Source: Sphingomonas sp. SORGH_AS_0950 (lineage in GTDB: Bacteria > Pseudomonadota > Alphaproteobacteria > Sphingomonadales > Sphingomonadaceae). From it: 64,000 nucleotides of DNA. The stretch lies in NCBI RefSeq assembly GCF_030818415.1, contig NZ_JAUTAE010000003.1, positions 98,167-162,166 of the forward strand, written 5' to 3'. Position 1 is the first letter of the stretch; the number at the start of each line of letters is the position of its first letter. Below the pieces are notes generated by a model that ran no database searches, was not told where the DNA came from, and was given only the letters and a program-made list of their open reading frames with translations. Of the stretch, positions 44,976 to 54,465 are shown piece by piece. The position numbers and the translations under genes were made by a program.

Positions 44976-46532
44976 ATGTTGCATTCCGCCCGGACCGTCG
45001 CTGTCGAACAGAAAATTGCAGCGGCGAAGTGCGCGTCGCCGCGCTTCCTTCTTCTATATCCCCCTTTGCAGTTCTCGCATGGTGAGGTCGTCAAGCCCGA
45101 CGGGTCGCTGAGCCTGGCCTACCTCGCCGCGGCGCTGAGAGAGGCGGGGTTTAATGTCGATATTCTCGACTGTACCGTCGGTTTTGATAGATCGCCGCTT
45201 AAGGAGAGCTTCCACAACGTCGTGGAGCAGGACAACGGGCTGCTCCGCGTTGGCCTAGCCGCCGAAAGCATCCTTAAAATCGTTGAAAAGTACGACGTCG
45301 TTGGGCTTTCGTCGATTTTCACGCCGCAAACGACGCCATGCCTCGAGCTGGTGTCGCAAATTCGCGCCTGTTTCCCTGACAAGCTTGTCATTGCGGGAGG
45401 TGTCAACGCACGCAACCTGCGCGGCAGATTCTTTGCTGCAGGGGTCGACATGATCGCAATGTCAGAGGCAGAGGTTACAGTGACGCAACTCGGCCGGGTG
45501 TTGCAAGGACAAGGATCGCTGGCAACAATACCTGGAATCGCCTTTCTCGACGAAGATGGTCACGAGCGAAAGACTGCGATGGCGCCAGCCATTAAGGACC
45601 TGGATGGGTTGCCGATGCCTGCGTGGGACCTTTTGCCGATGCAGCAATACTGGGCAATTTCTCGTCCCCACGGCGGCAATTTCCCCGAAGGTCAGACGAT
45701 CCGCTACGCATCACTGCAGACTTCACGTGGATGCCCCTTCCGGTGCGCTTACTGTCACATTTCGAAGGAGCAGGCTGGGTCTGACTACGGGAATATCGGC
45801 GCTTTTCGGATGAAGTCGGTCGAGCGAGTTTTTAGAGAATTTCAGACGCTTAAGGACATGGGCGTAGAATACGTCTTCATTGAAGACGACAGCCTTTTCA
45901 TGAAGAAGCGCCGCGCGATTGAGATATTTCGCATGGTGCGCGACCTAGGACTCAAGCTGCTTGACGTAAACGGTATAAACATATGCCATTTACATCGAGG
46001 CAAGCAAGGAACCGATAAACTTCAAGTAGATACCGAATTAATCGAAGTACTGGCTGAGGCGGGATTCAAGTCCCTGGCACTACCGTTTGAGTCGGCATCG
46101 CAACGTCTTGTTAATAAATATGCGTCGTCGAAGTGGAGGATTGCGGACACCAATACCGCAGATCTCATCAGAACGTTTAACGATCATGGCATCAGCGTGT
46201 CTGGGAATTACATGATTGGATATCCGGACGAGTCAATCGAGGAGGTGTTTGACACCATCACCATGGCCAAGCGGAATGTCGAGGAGGGACTAGACTACGC
46301 CCTATTTTTCGCGGTTGTGCCTTTTCCCGGGTCGGAATTATACGAAATCGCAGTACGGGACGGCCACATCGATCGTGAAATCAATCCAGACCAGATGCGA
46401 TGGACTAAGTCCATCATGCGCAACATGAAAATAGATCCGTCGACGTTGGAACATTTGCGGCAGCTTGCGTGGTTACTCGTGAATCGCAGTGAATATGTTA
46501 ATCGAAAGCGCAGTATGATTCCAGAGGTGTGA
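44976..46532 (+). CDS. B12-binding-domain radical SAM enzyme
   Basis: The chosen ATG at 44976 has AAGGA seven bases upstream; a GTG at 44919 is possible. The 518-residue protein has an N-terminal cobalamin-binding Rossmann domain (LSLAYLAAALREAGFNVDIL, then VGLSS) and SRGCPFRCAYC near residues 250-259, the CxxxCxxC iron-sulfur motif. Class B relatives methylate unactivated carbons or phosphorus, or rearrange rings in natural-product pathways. No DxHxxG B12 ligand is visible, which is common in this class. It is the first of a forward run of cluster genes. Confidence 0.88.
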   Translation: MLHSARTVAVEQKIAAAKCASPRFLLLYPPLQFSHGEVVKPDGSLSLAYLAAALREAGFNVDILDCTVGFDRSPLKESFHNVVEQDNGLLRVGLAAESILKIVEKYDVVGLSSIFTPQTTPCLELVSQIRACFPDKLVIAGGVNARNLRGRFFAAGVDMIAMSEAEVTVTQLGRVLQGQGSLATIPGIAFLDEDGHERKTAMAPAIKDLDGLPMPAWDLLPMQQYWAISRPHGGNFPEGQTIRYASLQTSRGCPFRCAYCHISKEQAGSDYGNIGAFRMKSVERVFREFQTLKDMGVEYVFIEDDSLFMKKRRAIEIFRMVRDLGLKLLDVNGINICHLHRGKQGTDKLQVDTELIEVLAEAGFKSLALPFESASQRLVNKYASSKWRIADTNTADLIRTFNDHGISVSGNYMIGYPDESIEEVFDTITMAKRNVEEGLDYALFFAVVPFPGSELYEIAVRDGHIDREINPDQMRWTKSIMRNMKIDPSTLEHLRQLAWLLVNRSEYVNRKRSMIPEV

Positions 46533-46629
46533 AAGGATCGACAAATGGTGCAGTATTGTGAGAGTGAAATCGCGCACCAGTCTACGTGCGCGGCGACGTC
46601 GCATTGTATTGCACAACGAGTAGCTGCCC

Positions 46630-47862
46630 ATGAAACTAGAACGTGACGGCTCTTCGCCGCAGTCGACGAAAATTGCCCAGAGACGGGCGATCTTCTTCGT
46701 TTTCGACGGTGGTGTCGGGCTTGGCCACCTGCGCCGGTTGTGCCGGATCGCCGAGCGGATGCAGGGACCGTTCTCCTGTCTGATCGTGACCGGTCATCGC
46801 GATGCGGCAACATGGTTCGTGCCCGAGACGTGCGAGTACGTCCATCTTCCAGCTTGGGACGGGTTGATTGAGGAGAGGGCGCGCTACTGGTCTCGCAAGC
46901 CGTTTCTAGAAGTGAGCGTCAAGGAAGCGGTATCGATCCGGCGCACCATGATCGCAGGCATCATGAACGCTTTCCGGCCCGACGTGATATTCGTTGACCA
47001 TCTGCCGCTGGGTGCACGAGACGAACTCGCCGACGTCATCGAGGGGGCGCCCGGCCTAAAATACCTAGTGACCCGCGGTGTGCTCAACGAAACCGAAGAT
47101 CTCGACGCGCTGATCTTTGGCGGAAGGGCTGGCGCTGCGCTGGCGATGAAGTACGACCGGATTTTCGTTGCCGCCGATCGCAGGATTGTGCAATTCGGCG
47201 AAGGCCGCGATTTGCCCGCCGAAGTTCGTGCGAAGATCGTCGAAACCGGTTACGTCGCCCGGCCGATTTCGGGATGCGCGATCGCTGAGCGACGTGCGGC
47301 GAGGGGGCTGCATGGCAACGATGTCTGGGTCGTAGCCTCGGCGGGAGGTGGCCAGACCGGCGAGGAGACGATTCGCGCATCGGTCGCGTTGGTGAAAGAC
47401 TATCCGAAATTCGCATTCGACATCGTGATTGGGCCCCGGTCAAACCTCCGACTAGATAACCGGGAGCTGGCGGCGAAATATGGATCGCGCGTACGAATCC
47501 ATCGTACAGCGAATGACATGTCGATGCTTCATGCTGCTGCTGACATTGTAATAACGGCAGGCGGCTATAATTCGATTCTTGAGACGATTCAGGGCGATGC
47601 AGCGTTGATCTGCGTGCCGTTGCGTCGCAGCGAGCTTGATGAGCAAATTAAGCATGCACGTAAGCTGTCCGAGTTTATCGACATTCGCGTCGCGTCGACC
47701 GTTGCCGAGCTCCCTGGAGAGTTCGCGAAAAGTTTAGCCGGGAGATCGAAGCCAACCCGTGACCGCCGTGGCGAGATAGACATGAGCGGGGCCGAGGTAA
47801 TAGCAAACATTGCAATGAGCGATTTGGCTTTGTTGCCAGCGTCCTCAAATGCTCGAAGTTAG
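46630..47862 (+). CDS. GT-B glycosyltransferase, MurG-like
   Basis: The 410-residue protein has GGVGLGHLRRL near the N-terminus (acceptor side of GT28-type enzymes) and, near the C-terminus, AADIVITAGGYNSILETI followed by AALICVPL, the nucleotide-sugar binding half. The two Rossmann-like halves fit GT-B. It should glycosylate a cluster product or a lipid acceptor. Its last bases overlap a possible earlier start of the next gene. Confidence 0.78.
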   Translation: MKLERDGSSPQSTKIAQRRAIFFVFDGGVGLGHLRRLCRIAERMQGPFSCLIVTGHRDAATWFVPETCEYVHLPAWDGLIEERARYWSRKPFLEVSVKEAVSIRRTMIAGIMNAFRPDVIFVDHLPLGARDELADVIEGAPGLKYLVTRGVLNETEDLDALIFGGRAGAALAMKYDRIFVAADRRIVQFGEGRDLPAEVRAKIVETGYVARPISGCAIAERRAARGLHGNDVWVVASAGGGQTGEETIRASVALVKDYPKFAFDIVIGPRSNLRLDNRELAAKYGSRVRIHRTANDMSMLHAAADIVITAGGYNSILETIQGDAALICVPLRRSELDEQIKHARKLSEFIDIRVASTVAELPGEFAKSLAGRSKPTRDRRGEIDMSGAEVIANIAMSDLALLPASSNARS

Positions 47863-47875
47863 GAAGCCCCATGTT

Positions 47876-48745
47876 ATGGACCTAAAATTCCCGACCGTTG
47901 GCGTCGTTGGTGCTGGCTTGATGGGGCAAGGCCTGGCGCAGGTGCTGGCTGAAACTGGCCACGCAGTTACGCTCGTTGACATTGACGAGTGTGCTCTCGG
48001 TGAGGCAAAAACTCGGATAACCCGTTCGCTTAAGCTTGCCGCGATGATGAACCGTATCAGACCGAGTCTTGGAATATATGAAACGGTCGGCCGGATAACG
48101 TTTACCAGAGACTTAACGTTACTTGCATCTGCTAAGTTTATCGTTGAAAATGTAACAGAGGACCTTGTAATAAAGAGTAAGGTCTATCGTGCACTAGATA
48201 GATTAGTAGGCATCGATTGTGTTATCGCGGCGAATACCTCAGCAATACCGATTGGCAGCTTGGCCGCCTACCTCACCTGCCGTTCACGCTTAATAGGCAT
48301 GCATTTCATGAACCCGGTCCCCCAGAAAGCCATTGTCGAGGTGATCCGCAGTTCCGATACCAGCGAGGATACGGTAAGGACTGCTCGCGCCTTTCTTGCG
48401 GAAATCGGCAAGGATGCGATCGTCGTTAATGACAGCCCTGGCTTTGTCACCAACCGGGTGCTCATGCTGACGATCAACGAAGCAATCGCTTTGGTCCATG
48501 AAGGCGTGGCGAGCGCAGCAGATATTGATCGAATTTTCGTCGGTTGCTTCGCCCATAAGATGGGGCCGTTGGCCACCGCCGACCTCATCGGACTCGACAC
48601 GATAAAGCGGTCGCTCGAAGTGCTTCAGCAATACACAAGCGAATCCCGCTTTGCTCCTAACCCACTGCTAGCCGAAATGGTTGCTGCAGGTATACTTGGT
48701 CGCAAGTCAGGGATCGGCTTCTTCGAATACAAGGTAAGGGCTTGA
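47876..48745 (+). CDS. 3-hydroxyacyl-CoA dehydrogenase-like enzyme (FkbK/Asm13-like)
   Basis: From ATG 47876 (AGGAAG upstream) the 289-residue protein has the NAD motif GVVGAGLMGQG (residues 9-19) and GMHFMNPVPQKAIVEVI with the catalytic histidine of the 3-hydroxybutyryl-CoA dehydrogenase family. It is followed at once by an acyl carrier protein, an acyl-CoA dehydrogenase and an FkbH-like protein. This is the set that turns glyceryl-ACP into hydroxymalonyl- or methoxymalonyl-ACP in polyketide producers. In that pathway this enzyme oxidises the primary alcohol on the carrier. An in-frame ATG at 47849 is possible. Confidence 0.82.
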   Translation: MDLKFPTVGVVGAGLMGQGLAQVLAETGHAVTLVDIDECALGEAKTRITRSLKLAAMMNRIRPSLGIYETVGRITFTRDLTLLASAKFIVENVTEDLVIKSKVYRALDRLVGIDCVIAANTSAIPIGSLAAYLTCRSRLIGMHFMNPVPQKAIVEVIRSSDTSEDTVRTARAFLAEIGKDAIVVNDSPGFVTNRVLMLTINEAIALVHEGVASAADIDRIFVGCFAHKMGPLATADLIGLDTIKRSLEVLQQYTSESRFAPNPLLAEMVAAGILGRKSGIGFFEYKVRA

Positions 48746-48756
48746 AAGGTGTGCCG

Positions 48757-49002
48757 ATGAACACTCGCGAAAGGATCAAAAGCTACATAGAAGGGGTGGT
48801 AATGCAGCTTCTGGATGATGACGAAGACATTTTTGAGCTTGGATTGGTCGATTCACTTTTTGGCCTACAGCTGGTTAGTTTTGTCGAGCAGGAGTTTGGT
48901 TTGGAGGTGGATGGAGACGATCTCGATATTGATAACTTCTGCTCTATTGCTGCGCTTGACAGATTTGTTAATAGCAAGATTATCCCGAGCGTTGAGAGAT
49001 GA
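48757..49002 (+). CDS. Acyl carrier protein (FkbJ-like)
   Basis: The 81-residue protein has the phosphopantetheine site GLVDSLFGLQLVSFVE (Ser after Asp) and four predicted helices. It should carry the glyceryl unit as thioester. The ATG at 48757 has GAAAGG upstream and is preferred to an earlier TTG. Its stop overlaps the following gene (ATGA). Confidence 0.85.
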   Translation: MNTRERIKSYIEGVVMQLLDDDEDIFELGLVDSLFGLQLVSFVEQEFGLEVDGDDLDIDNFCSIAALDRFVNSKIIPSVER

Positions 49003-50144
49003 ACGAAGTCGTTAGTTCTGCTTTCAACGAGGTTGCCGATCGGGCAAGACGCTTTGTCAAAGAACACGTCGAGCCGGAAGCCCGGAAAATCGATCGTGAT
49101 CAATGCTTTCCCGAAGCCCTCAGTCGCTTAATTGGTAGTGAAGGCTGGCTCGGTATCGCGCTGCCGGTGCAGTGGGGTGGCGGCGGGATCGGACCAAGGG
49201 AATATGCCCGCGTAGTCGAGGAGTTCGGTTGGGGCTGCGCCTCCGCGCGGACGTTGCTCACGGTCCACAATATGTCGGCTCAAGCATTGCTCAAGCACGG
49301 CACCGAAGAACAGCGGGCGCGATTCCTGCCCGCCTTAGCGAACGGCACTTCGATCATAGCCTTCGCCCTGACGGAACCGAGCGCTGGCAGCGACGCCAAC
49401 GCAATCAAGGCGAGAGTAGTCGAGGCAGGCGATGCGTATATTCTTGCCGGTGAGAAAGTCTGGTGCAGTTTCGGCGCGATCGCCGACCGCTTCCTCACCT
49501 TTGCGATGTGCGACGGCAAACCTTTGGCGCTCATCGTGGAGCGTGACAGCCCAGGATTCGAAATAGAGCGCACGGTCGACGTCTTCGGCACTCGCGGGAG
49601 CGAGATTGCGACGCTGCGCTTCAAAGATGTACGGGTTTCGGTAGCGAACCGCATTGGCACGGTAGGTGCAGGCATACGCTTCGTTGCTAATACAGCGCTC
49701 GACCACGGCCGCTTTTCAGTCGCTTGCGGATCAGTCGGAACGATCAGGGCGTGTCTCGATGCTTGCGCCGACTATACAACGCAGCGGCATCAGGGCGGCG
49801 GGCCAATTGCACAGCATCAGTTAGTACGCCGCATACTGACCGATGGGCTGGTTGCGGTGACCAGCGCTCGGGCGCTCTGTGAACGTGTTGCTGCGCTTCG
49901 TGCAACCAAGAATCCACGGGCGGCGGCCGAGACAGCACTCACAAAATATTACAATGCTACGGCGGCGATCAAGGTCGCGAACGATGCCGTTGCGCTCCTC
50001 GGCGCCAACGGCTGCTCACCCGATTTTCCAGTTTCGCGATACCTTCGCGATGCAACGGTCGCGGGAATCATTGAGGGTACGCGCGAAATTCACCAGGTTT
50101 CGCTCGCATCTTACGCGCTGCAAAGGCCATGGCTCCATGACTAG
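48999..50144 (+). CDS. Acyl-CoA dehydrogenase-like flavoenzyme (FkbI-like)
   Basis: The 381-residue protein has FALTEPSAGSDAN (FAD/substrate loop) and IIEGTREIHQ near the C-terminus, where E359 sits at the position of the catalytic base in medium-chain enzymes. In the methoxymalonyl pathway FkbI-type enzymes oxidise the aldehyde-level ACP-bound intermediate. The gene overlaps its neighbours by 4 and 8 bp, so the four genes are translated together. Confidence 0.85.
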   Translation: MNEVVSSAFNEVADRARRFVKEHVEPEARKIDRDQCFPEALSRLIGSEGWLGIALPVQWGGGGIGPREYARVVEEFGWGCASARTLLTVHNMSAQALLKHGTEEQRARFLPALANGTSIIAFALTEPSAGSDANAIKARVVEAGDAYILAGEKVWCSFGAIADRFLTFAMCDGKPLALIVERDSPGFEIERTVDVFGTRGSEIATLRFKDVRVSVANRIGTVGAGIRFVANTALDHGRFSVACGSVGTIRACLDACADYTTQRHQGGGPIAQHQLVRRILTDGLVAVTSARALCERVAALRATKNPRAAAETALTKYYNATAAIKVANDAVALLGANGCSPDFPVSRYLRDATVAGIIEGTREIHQVSLASYALQRPWLHD

Positions 50145-51210
50145 GGCGGACATTAAATGCCTTGTTTGGGACTTGGATAACACGTTGTGGCAGGGCACCT
50201 TGCTGGAAGGCGGCGGCGAGTGTCTATTGCCTGAAGCCGAACGGGTTGTGCGGAATCTCGACCGTCGTGGGATTCTACAGTCGGTCGCGAGCAAGAATGA
50301 TCACGCGGTTGCTTGGCGGCGCCTGGAATGCCTAGGTATCGCGGACTACTTTCTACACCCGCAGATCAGCTGGCAAAGCAAGGCAAAGTCCATCGCAATA
50401 ATCGCAGAAAAGCTTGGCCTCGGCCTCAATACGTTTGCTTTTATTGACGATCAACCCGCCGAACGCGCAGAGATCAGCTTCATGCTGCCCGAGGTCAGTG
50501 TCTACGATGCCGTTGAACTCCCAGGTATTCTCACGTTGCCCGAGTTTAATCCCAGGTTCGTCACCGTCGACTCGAGTAATAGACGGTCGATGTATCAGGC
50601 AGATGGAGCGCGGAAGGCCGCCGAAGAGTCATTCGAAGGCGCGCGGGATCGGTTTCTTGCGTCCCTTGATATGCGCTTGACTGTCCGCCGCGCCAGCCCG
50701 CAAGATCTTGCGCGCGCGTACGAACTCACGCTGAGAACCAACCAGCTCAATACCGGTGGACGGACTTATTCAATCGAAGAGTTGGAAACACTTTGCGCCT
50801 CGCCCTATCATATCGTCCTAGTTGCCGAGCTCAGCGATCGTTTTGGCAGCAGTGGAACGATCGGCTTGTCACTTATAGAAACGAGTGGAAAAGCCTGGAC
50901 CATCCAGTTATTCATCATGTCATGCCGGGTACTATCGCGTGGAGTCGGATCGGTACTACTAGGATACGTACTGCGCTTTGCGCGATTACGGGGGGTAACC
51001 TTGCGCGCCGATTTTGTTCCTACTGGGCGCAATCAACCAATGCTCGTTACCTACAAGTTCGCGGGATTTCGCCAAGTCGGCGAAGAAGCGGGAGGCGTGT
51101 TGAAGCTTGAGCACGATTACAAACGTATGCCGCCAATCCCCATCTACATGACAGTCGTGGATCAGCTGCGTGCATTCCCCGACGAGTCTGGCTTCGCCAT
51201 CACCAATTAA
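50137..51210 (+). CDS. FkbH-like HAD-IIIC glyceryl-ACP synthase
   Basis: The 357-residue protein starts MTRADIKCLVWDLDNTLWQG, with the HAD motif DxDxT (D12, D14). It continues with SVASKNDHAVAWRRLE and FIDDQPAERAEI, and has a C-terminal GNAT-like domain (TIQLFIMSCRVLSRGVGS). FkbH proteins take 1,3-bisphosphoglycerate, remove phosphate and load D-glyceryl on the ACP. An earlier frame opening lies in the upstream gene and is rejected. It overlaps the convergent GT-D gene by 11 bp at the 3' end. Confidence 0.87.
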   Translation: MTRADIKCLVWDLDNTLWQGTLLEGGGECLLPEAERVVRNLDRRGILQSVASKNDHAVAWRRLECLGIADYFLHPQISWQSKAKSIAIIAEKLGLGLNTFAFIDDQPAERAEISFMLPEVSVYDAVELPGILTLPEFNPRFVTVDSSNRRSMYQADGARKAAEESFEGARDRFLASLDMRLTVRRASPQDLARAYELTLRTNQLNTGGRTYSIEELETLCASPYHIVLVAELSDRFGSSGTIGLSLIETSGKAWTIQLFIMSCRVLSRGVGSVLLGYVLRFARLRGVTLRADFVPTGRNQPMLVTYKFAGFRQVGEEAGGVLKLEHDYKRMPPIPIYMTVVDQLRAFPDESGFAITN

Positions 51211-52117
51211 TCGACGAGAGGTCGAACTGCTTGTGCACAGGTCGTGTCGCAAATCCCGCCATGAGATCGAACGCACTACCCATATCGATCGCGACCCCCC
51301 CCGCTTTGCGGGCATCGTTACAATAAACCTTTCCAAACAATCCCGCCCCTACCAACACGAGCGTGCCGCGCAGGTCTGCTCGTCTGAGTCTGTCTCGCAC
51401 GCTGGGAAACATTGCGTAGTGCGAAGCTGCGAGCGATGGCGGGGCGAAGCCTTGGACTGGAACCGAGGCAAACCACGCCAAGCGCGAACCAAGGCGATCC
51501 TTAAACCGGGGAGCGAGTTCGCCTCGTCCCGAAATGATTACCACTTTCGCTGCATTCGCGATCAATTCGTCGAAGCGCTGCATCAGATCGAAGTGAATCC
51601 AAGCGTTCGTGAACCATTTCGAGCCAGAGTTGCCCGATCGAACTTGCCTCGCAAACAGCGAACGGGCGTAGGTTATACCCAGCGCTGGCGAGGTCTTGCC
51701 GCTAACGAGGCATTCGCAGGCAACTGCTCGTTCATCGAAGCGGCCGATCCGGTACCCCTGGATATCGGCAGCAATAATGGCATCGAACACGAGGCGCGAG
51801 AAGGGTACAGCGAGGTCAGGCGCAATCGAGCAGCCGTTCTGGCTGCCGAACTCAAAATCGAAGCCGTCGAAGAGAGTCGGAGAAGGTCTGCCCTCTATCA
51901 AAGCGATCGCGTTACCCTCGCCGTTTCCCACGCGGACAAGCGACAGCGGATCGCCAACCGCAAGCGCTGCGCTAATCCGCTCCAAGATGGGCGGAGCCGC
52001 ACGTTCTCCGGACATCTCGAAGAATGCGCAGTCAGCTCCCGCGGCCGTGATCTCACAATCGTCAACGAACAGCCGCTTAAAAGCGGATTTCGCGATAGTT
52101 TGGCCATCAACCGTCAT
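51200..52117 (-). CDS. GT-D-fold-like glycosyltransferase
   Basis: The start MTVDGQTIAK at 52117 has AAGG upstream; an ATG at 52207 would leave only 20 bp to the divergent gene. The ~305-residue protein has LSLVRVGNGEGNAIA, resembling the R-x-G-x-GE motif of the recently defined GT-D fold, and ends with VAIDMGSAFDLMAGF, as in these enzymes. They transfer sugars using a divalent metal bound by the E. It may add a sugar to the cluster product. Assignment by motif only. Confidence 0.6.
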   Translation of the reverse strand: MTVDGQTIAKSAFKRLFVDDCEITAAGADCAFFEMSGERAAPPILERISAALAVGDPLSLVRVGNGEGNAIALIEGRPSPTLFDGFDFEFGSQNGCSIAPDLAVPFSRLVFDAIIAADIQGYRIGRFDERAVACECLVSGKTSPALGITYARSLFARQVRSGNSGSKWFTNAWIHFDLMQRFDELIANAAKVVIISGRGELAPRFKDRLGSRLAWFASVPVQGFAPPSLAASHYAMFPSVRDRLRRADLRGTLVLVGAGLFGKVYCNDARKAGGVAIDMGSAFDLMAGFATRPVHKQFDLSSINW

Positions 52118-52227
52118 TGCCTTATTTGCCACCAAGTCCATCGCCTTGTCGATGATGAACGAATAAAATTGTCGAACCAAAGTTGCAGGCGGCACGATTA
52201 TCAGCATTGCATAACGAGGAACACGCG

Positions 52228-54465
52228 ATGACAGTTAGGTCGATATCAGGGACGGCAGCTTGGGAGGCGGCGGCACGGGCGCCAAATGCGCGGTGGAAAC
52301 GGCAGATCGATCGGTTTGCTAAGCCGTTCGTTGAAGCCACAATTACGCCTAAGTTTTCGATGTCAGCTGACGATGCGGTATTCTGTCTCGGATCGTGCTT
52401 TGCGCGCAATATCGAGGAGCATCTCCTTCCCTACGGAATTGACGTGCTCAGCCGTGGGATCGTCAGTCCGCCTGAGGAATGGCCCAACCGCGTAAATGGC
52501 TTCGTCAACAAGTTCACAGTGCATTCAGTTCGCAACGAACTTGAATGGTCGCTCGAGCCTCCGACACTCGATGAATCCTATTTCGAGCATCATAATGGGG
52601 GGTGGCTCGACCTGCAACTCTCGCCGTTCGTCGCGCCGGTTTCACTCGCGCGCGCTATCGAGCGCCGTGATTATCTGATGCGGGACTATTTCGCGCGGCT
52701 GCGTAATGCTTCGTTGGTTGTCCTAACGCTGGGTCTTATCGAGGTGTGGTTCGATAATTTGTCTGGCCGGCATCTCAATGCCGCGCCTAGCTTTGCTAGT
52801 GTTCGTCGCGATCCGGGGCGTTACGAACTGTGTGTTACTGATGTCGTCGACAATATTGCCGAATTGGAGAAAGTAAGGCGGTTGGTTTTGTGTCATAACA
52901 GTCAAGCAAGAATGATCATCTCGGTATCGCCCGTGCCAATGTCGGAGACATTTTCTGGGAGCGACATCATCGTGGCGAACATGAATTCCAAGGCTACGCT
53001 CCGCGTAGCTGCGGAGATGTTCGCGCGAACGCATGACGATGTAGACTACTTCCCGAGTTACGACATGGTGGCGATGTCCCCGCGCGGTCAGGCCTACGAA
53101 GCCGATTGCCGGCACGTGTCAGATGAAATTGTCGGTCAGGTCGTCCGGACGTTCTTGACCGCGTATCTGGACTCCGAAGTCGCCACCCCCGAATTCTCCG
53201 AGCGGTCATACCTGGCCGCCAACCCCGACGTTGTCGACCAATTGCGTCGTGGTGAGTTGGCATCAGGATATGAGCACTGGCGGAAGATTGGCCGCGATCA
53301 GGGACGGCCTCTGCAAAATGCGGAGGGCGATGGCCCGCCATCAGTCACTCAAGATCCGGCGAAGACCGGTGTCATTAAGATTGAGGATTTTAAGCGCCAA
53401 GCGAAGGAACTGCTCGATCCAAAGTTGTTCGATTACATCGACGGCGGTGCAGGCGACGAAATTACATGCGCGTCGAACAGCAGGGACATAGATGCGATCC
53501 GCTTCGCGCCGTTCGCTTTCCGCAATGTGTCGGCGGTCGACATCCGTTGGCAAGGAGCGCTCGGCGAATTTTCGCTCCCTGTCGGCCTCAGCCCTTCGGC
53601 ATTTCACGAGTTAGTCTGCCCCGAAGGCGAAGCGGCGACAGCTGCGGCGGCGGGGGAAGCAGGCATTCCGATGGTCGTCAGCATGTTGTCGAGCCGCAGT
53701 ATCGAAGAACTTGCCAGCGCGCGAGGGAAGCGCTCGCTATGGTTGCAAACTTATCTGTTGGAAGATCGGACGCTGACTGAAAGCTTGATTCGCCGTGCCG
53801 AGCAAGCGGGTTTCCAAGCCATCGTTTTGAGCGCTGGATGCGCGGCGATGGGGCGGCGTGATCGCAATCTAACCAACGGCTTCACGCTACCGACATCAAT
53901 TACCGCCGGTAACTTTACCAAAGGTCAGGCAGTCGATTACAATAATCCTATCCATTCGTTTCCAGGCGCCCGACCCGATCCTTCGGCAACTTGGCAAGAA
54001 GTTCGCGCGATCGTTGAGATGAGCCGATTGCCGGTAATAATCAAAGGTATCGTGAACCCGGCTGATGCCGCCTATGCGCTAGAGGCCGGTGTGACGGCGA
54101 TCATAGTTTCAAATCACGGGGGCCGTCAGCTCGACGGAACGATTTCAACGATCGCTGCCCTGCCTTTCATCGTGCGGGCTGTGGGCGGACGCGTGCCGAT
54201 CTTGGTCGACGGAGGATTCAGGCGCGGCACCGACGTCGTTAAAGCGCTAGCGCTCGGGGCGGACGCGGTGCTGTTCGGCCGTGCAACGTTGTGGGCGCTA
54301 GCAATCGGCGGGCAACGAGGCGTTACCAACGCGATCTCGCTCCTGCGCGCTGAGATCGTCAACACCCTGCAACTTCTGGGATGTTCTTCGCTATCAGATG
54401 TGAAGGCCAATGGCGAAGCCATACTCATTCGCGAACGCCGGAACCTTTGGGGCGAAACGGCTTAG
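52228..54465 (+). CDS. GSCFA-domain and FMN alpha-hydroxyacid oxidase fusion
   Basis: The ATG at 52228 has GAGGA upstream, giving 745 residues. Residues 50-310 begin DAVFCLGSCFARNI, the GSCFA motif of a GDSL/SGNH-like hydrolase or acyltransferase family. A short linker (YLAANPDVVDQL, then YEHWRKIGRDQGRP) resembles repeats found in glycosyltransferase proteins. From about residue 381 an FMN-dependent alpha-hydroxyacid dehydrogenase follows: FDYIDGGAGDE, PVIIKGI, SNHGGRQLDG (catalytic His near 629 and Arg), DGGFRRGTDVVKALALGADA. Next to the glyceryl-ACP cassette it could oxidise an alpha-hydroxy thioester to the alpha-keto level and transfer the acyl group; this is inference. Confidence 0.8.
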   Translation: MTVRSISGTAAWEAAARAPNARWKRQIDRFAKPFVEATITPKFSMSADDAVFCLGSCFARNIEEHLLPYGIDVLSRGIVSPPEEWPNRVNGFVNKFTVHSVRNELEWSLEPPTLDESYFEHHNGGWLDLQLSPFVAPVSLARAIERRDYLMRDYFARLRNASLVVLTLGLIEVWFDNLSGRHLNAAPSFASVRRDPGRYELCVTDVVDNIAELEKVRRLVLCHNSQARMIISVSPVPMSETFSGSDIIVANMNSKATLRVAAEMFARTHDDVDYFPSYDMVAMSPRGQAYEADCRHVSDEIVGQVVRTFLTAYLDSEVATPEFSERSYLAANPDVVDQLRRGELASGYEHWRKIGRDQGRPLQNAEGDGPPSVTQDPAKTGVIKIEDFKRQAKELLDPKLFDYIDGGAGDEITCASNSRDIDAIRFAPFAFRNVSAVDIRWQGALGEFSLPVGLSPSAFHELVCPEGEAATAAAAGEAGIPMVVSMLSSRSIEELASARGKRSLWLQTYLLEDRTLTESLIRRAEQAGFQAIVLSAGCAAMGRRDRNLTNGFTLPTSITAGNFTKGQAVDYNNPIHSFPGARPDPSATWQEVRAIVEMSRLPVIIKGIVNPADAAYALEAGVTAIIVSNHGGRQLDGTISTIAALPFIVRAVGGRVPILVDGGFRRGTDVVKALALGADAVLFGRATLWALAIGGQRGVTNAISLLRAEIVNTLQLLGCSSLSDVKANGEAILIRERRNLWGETA

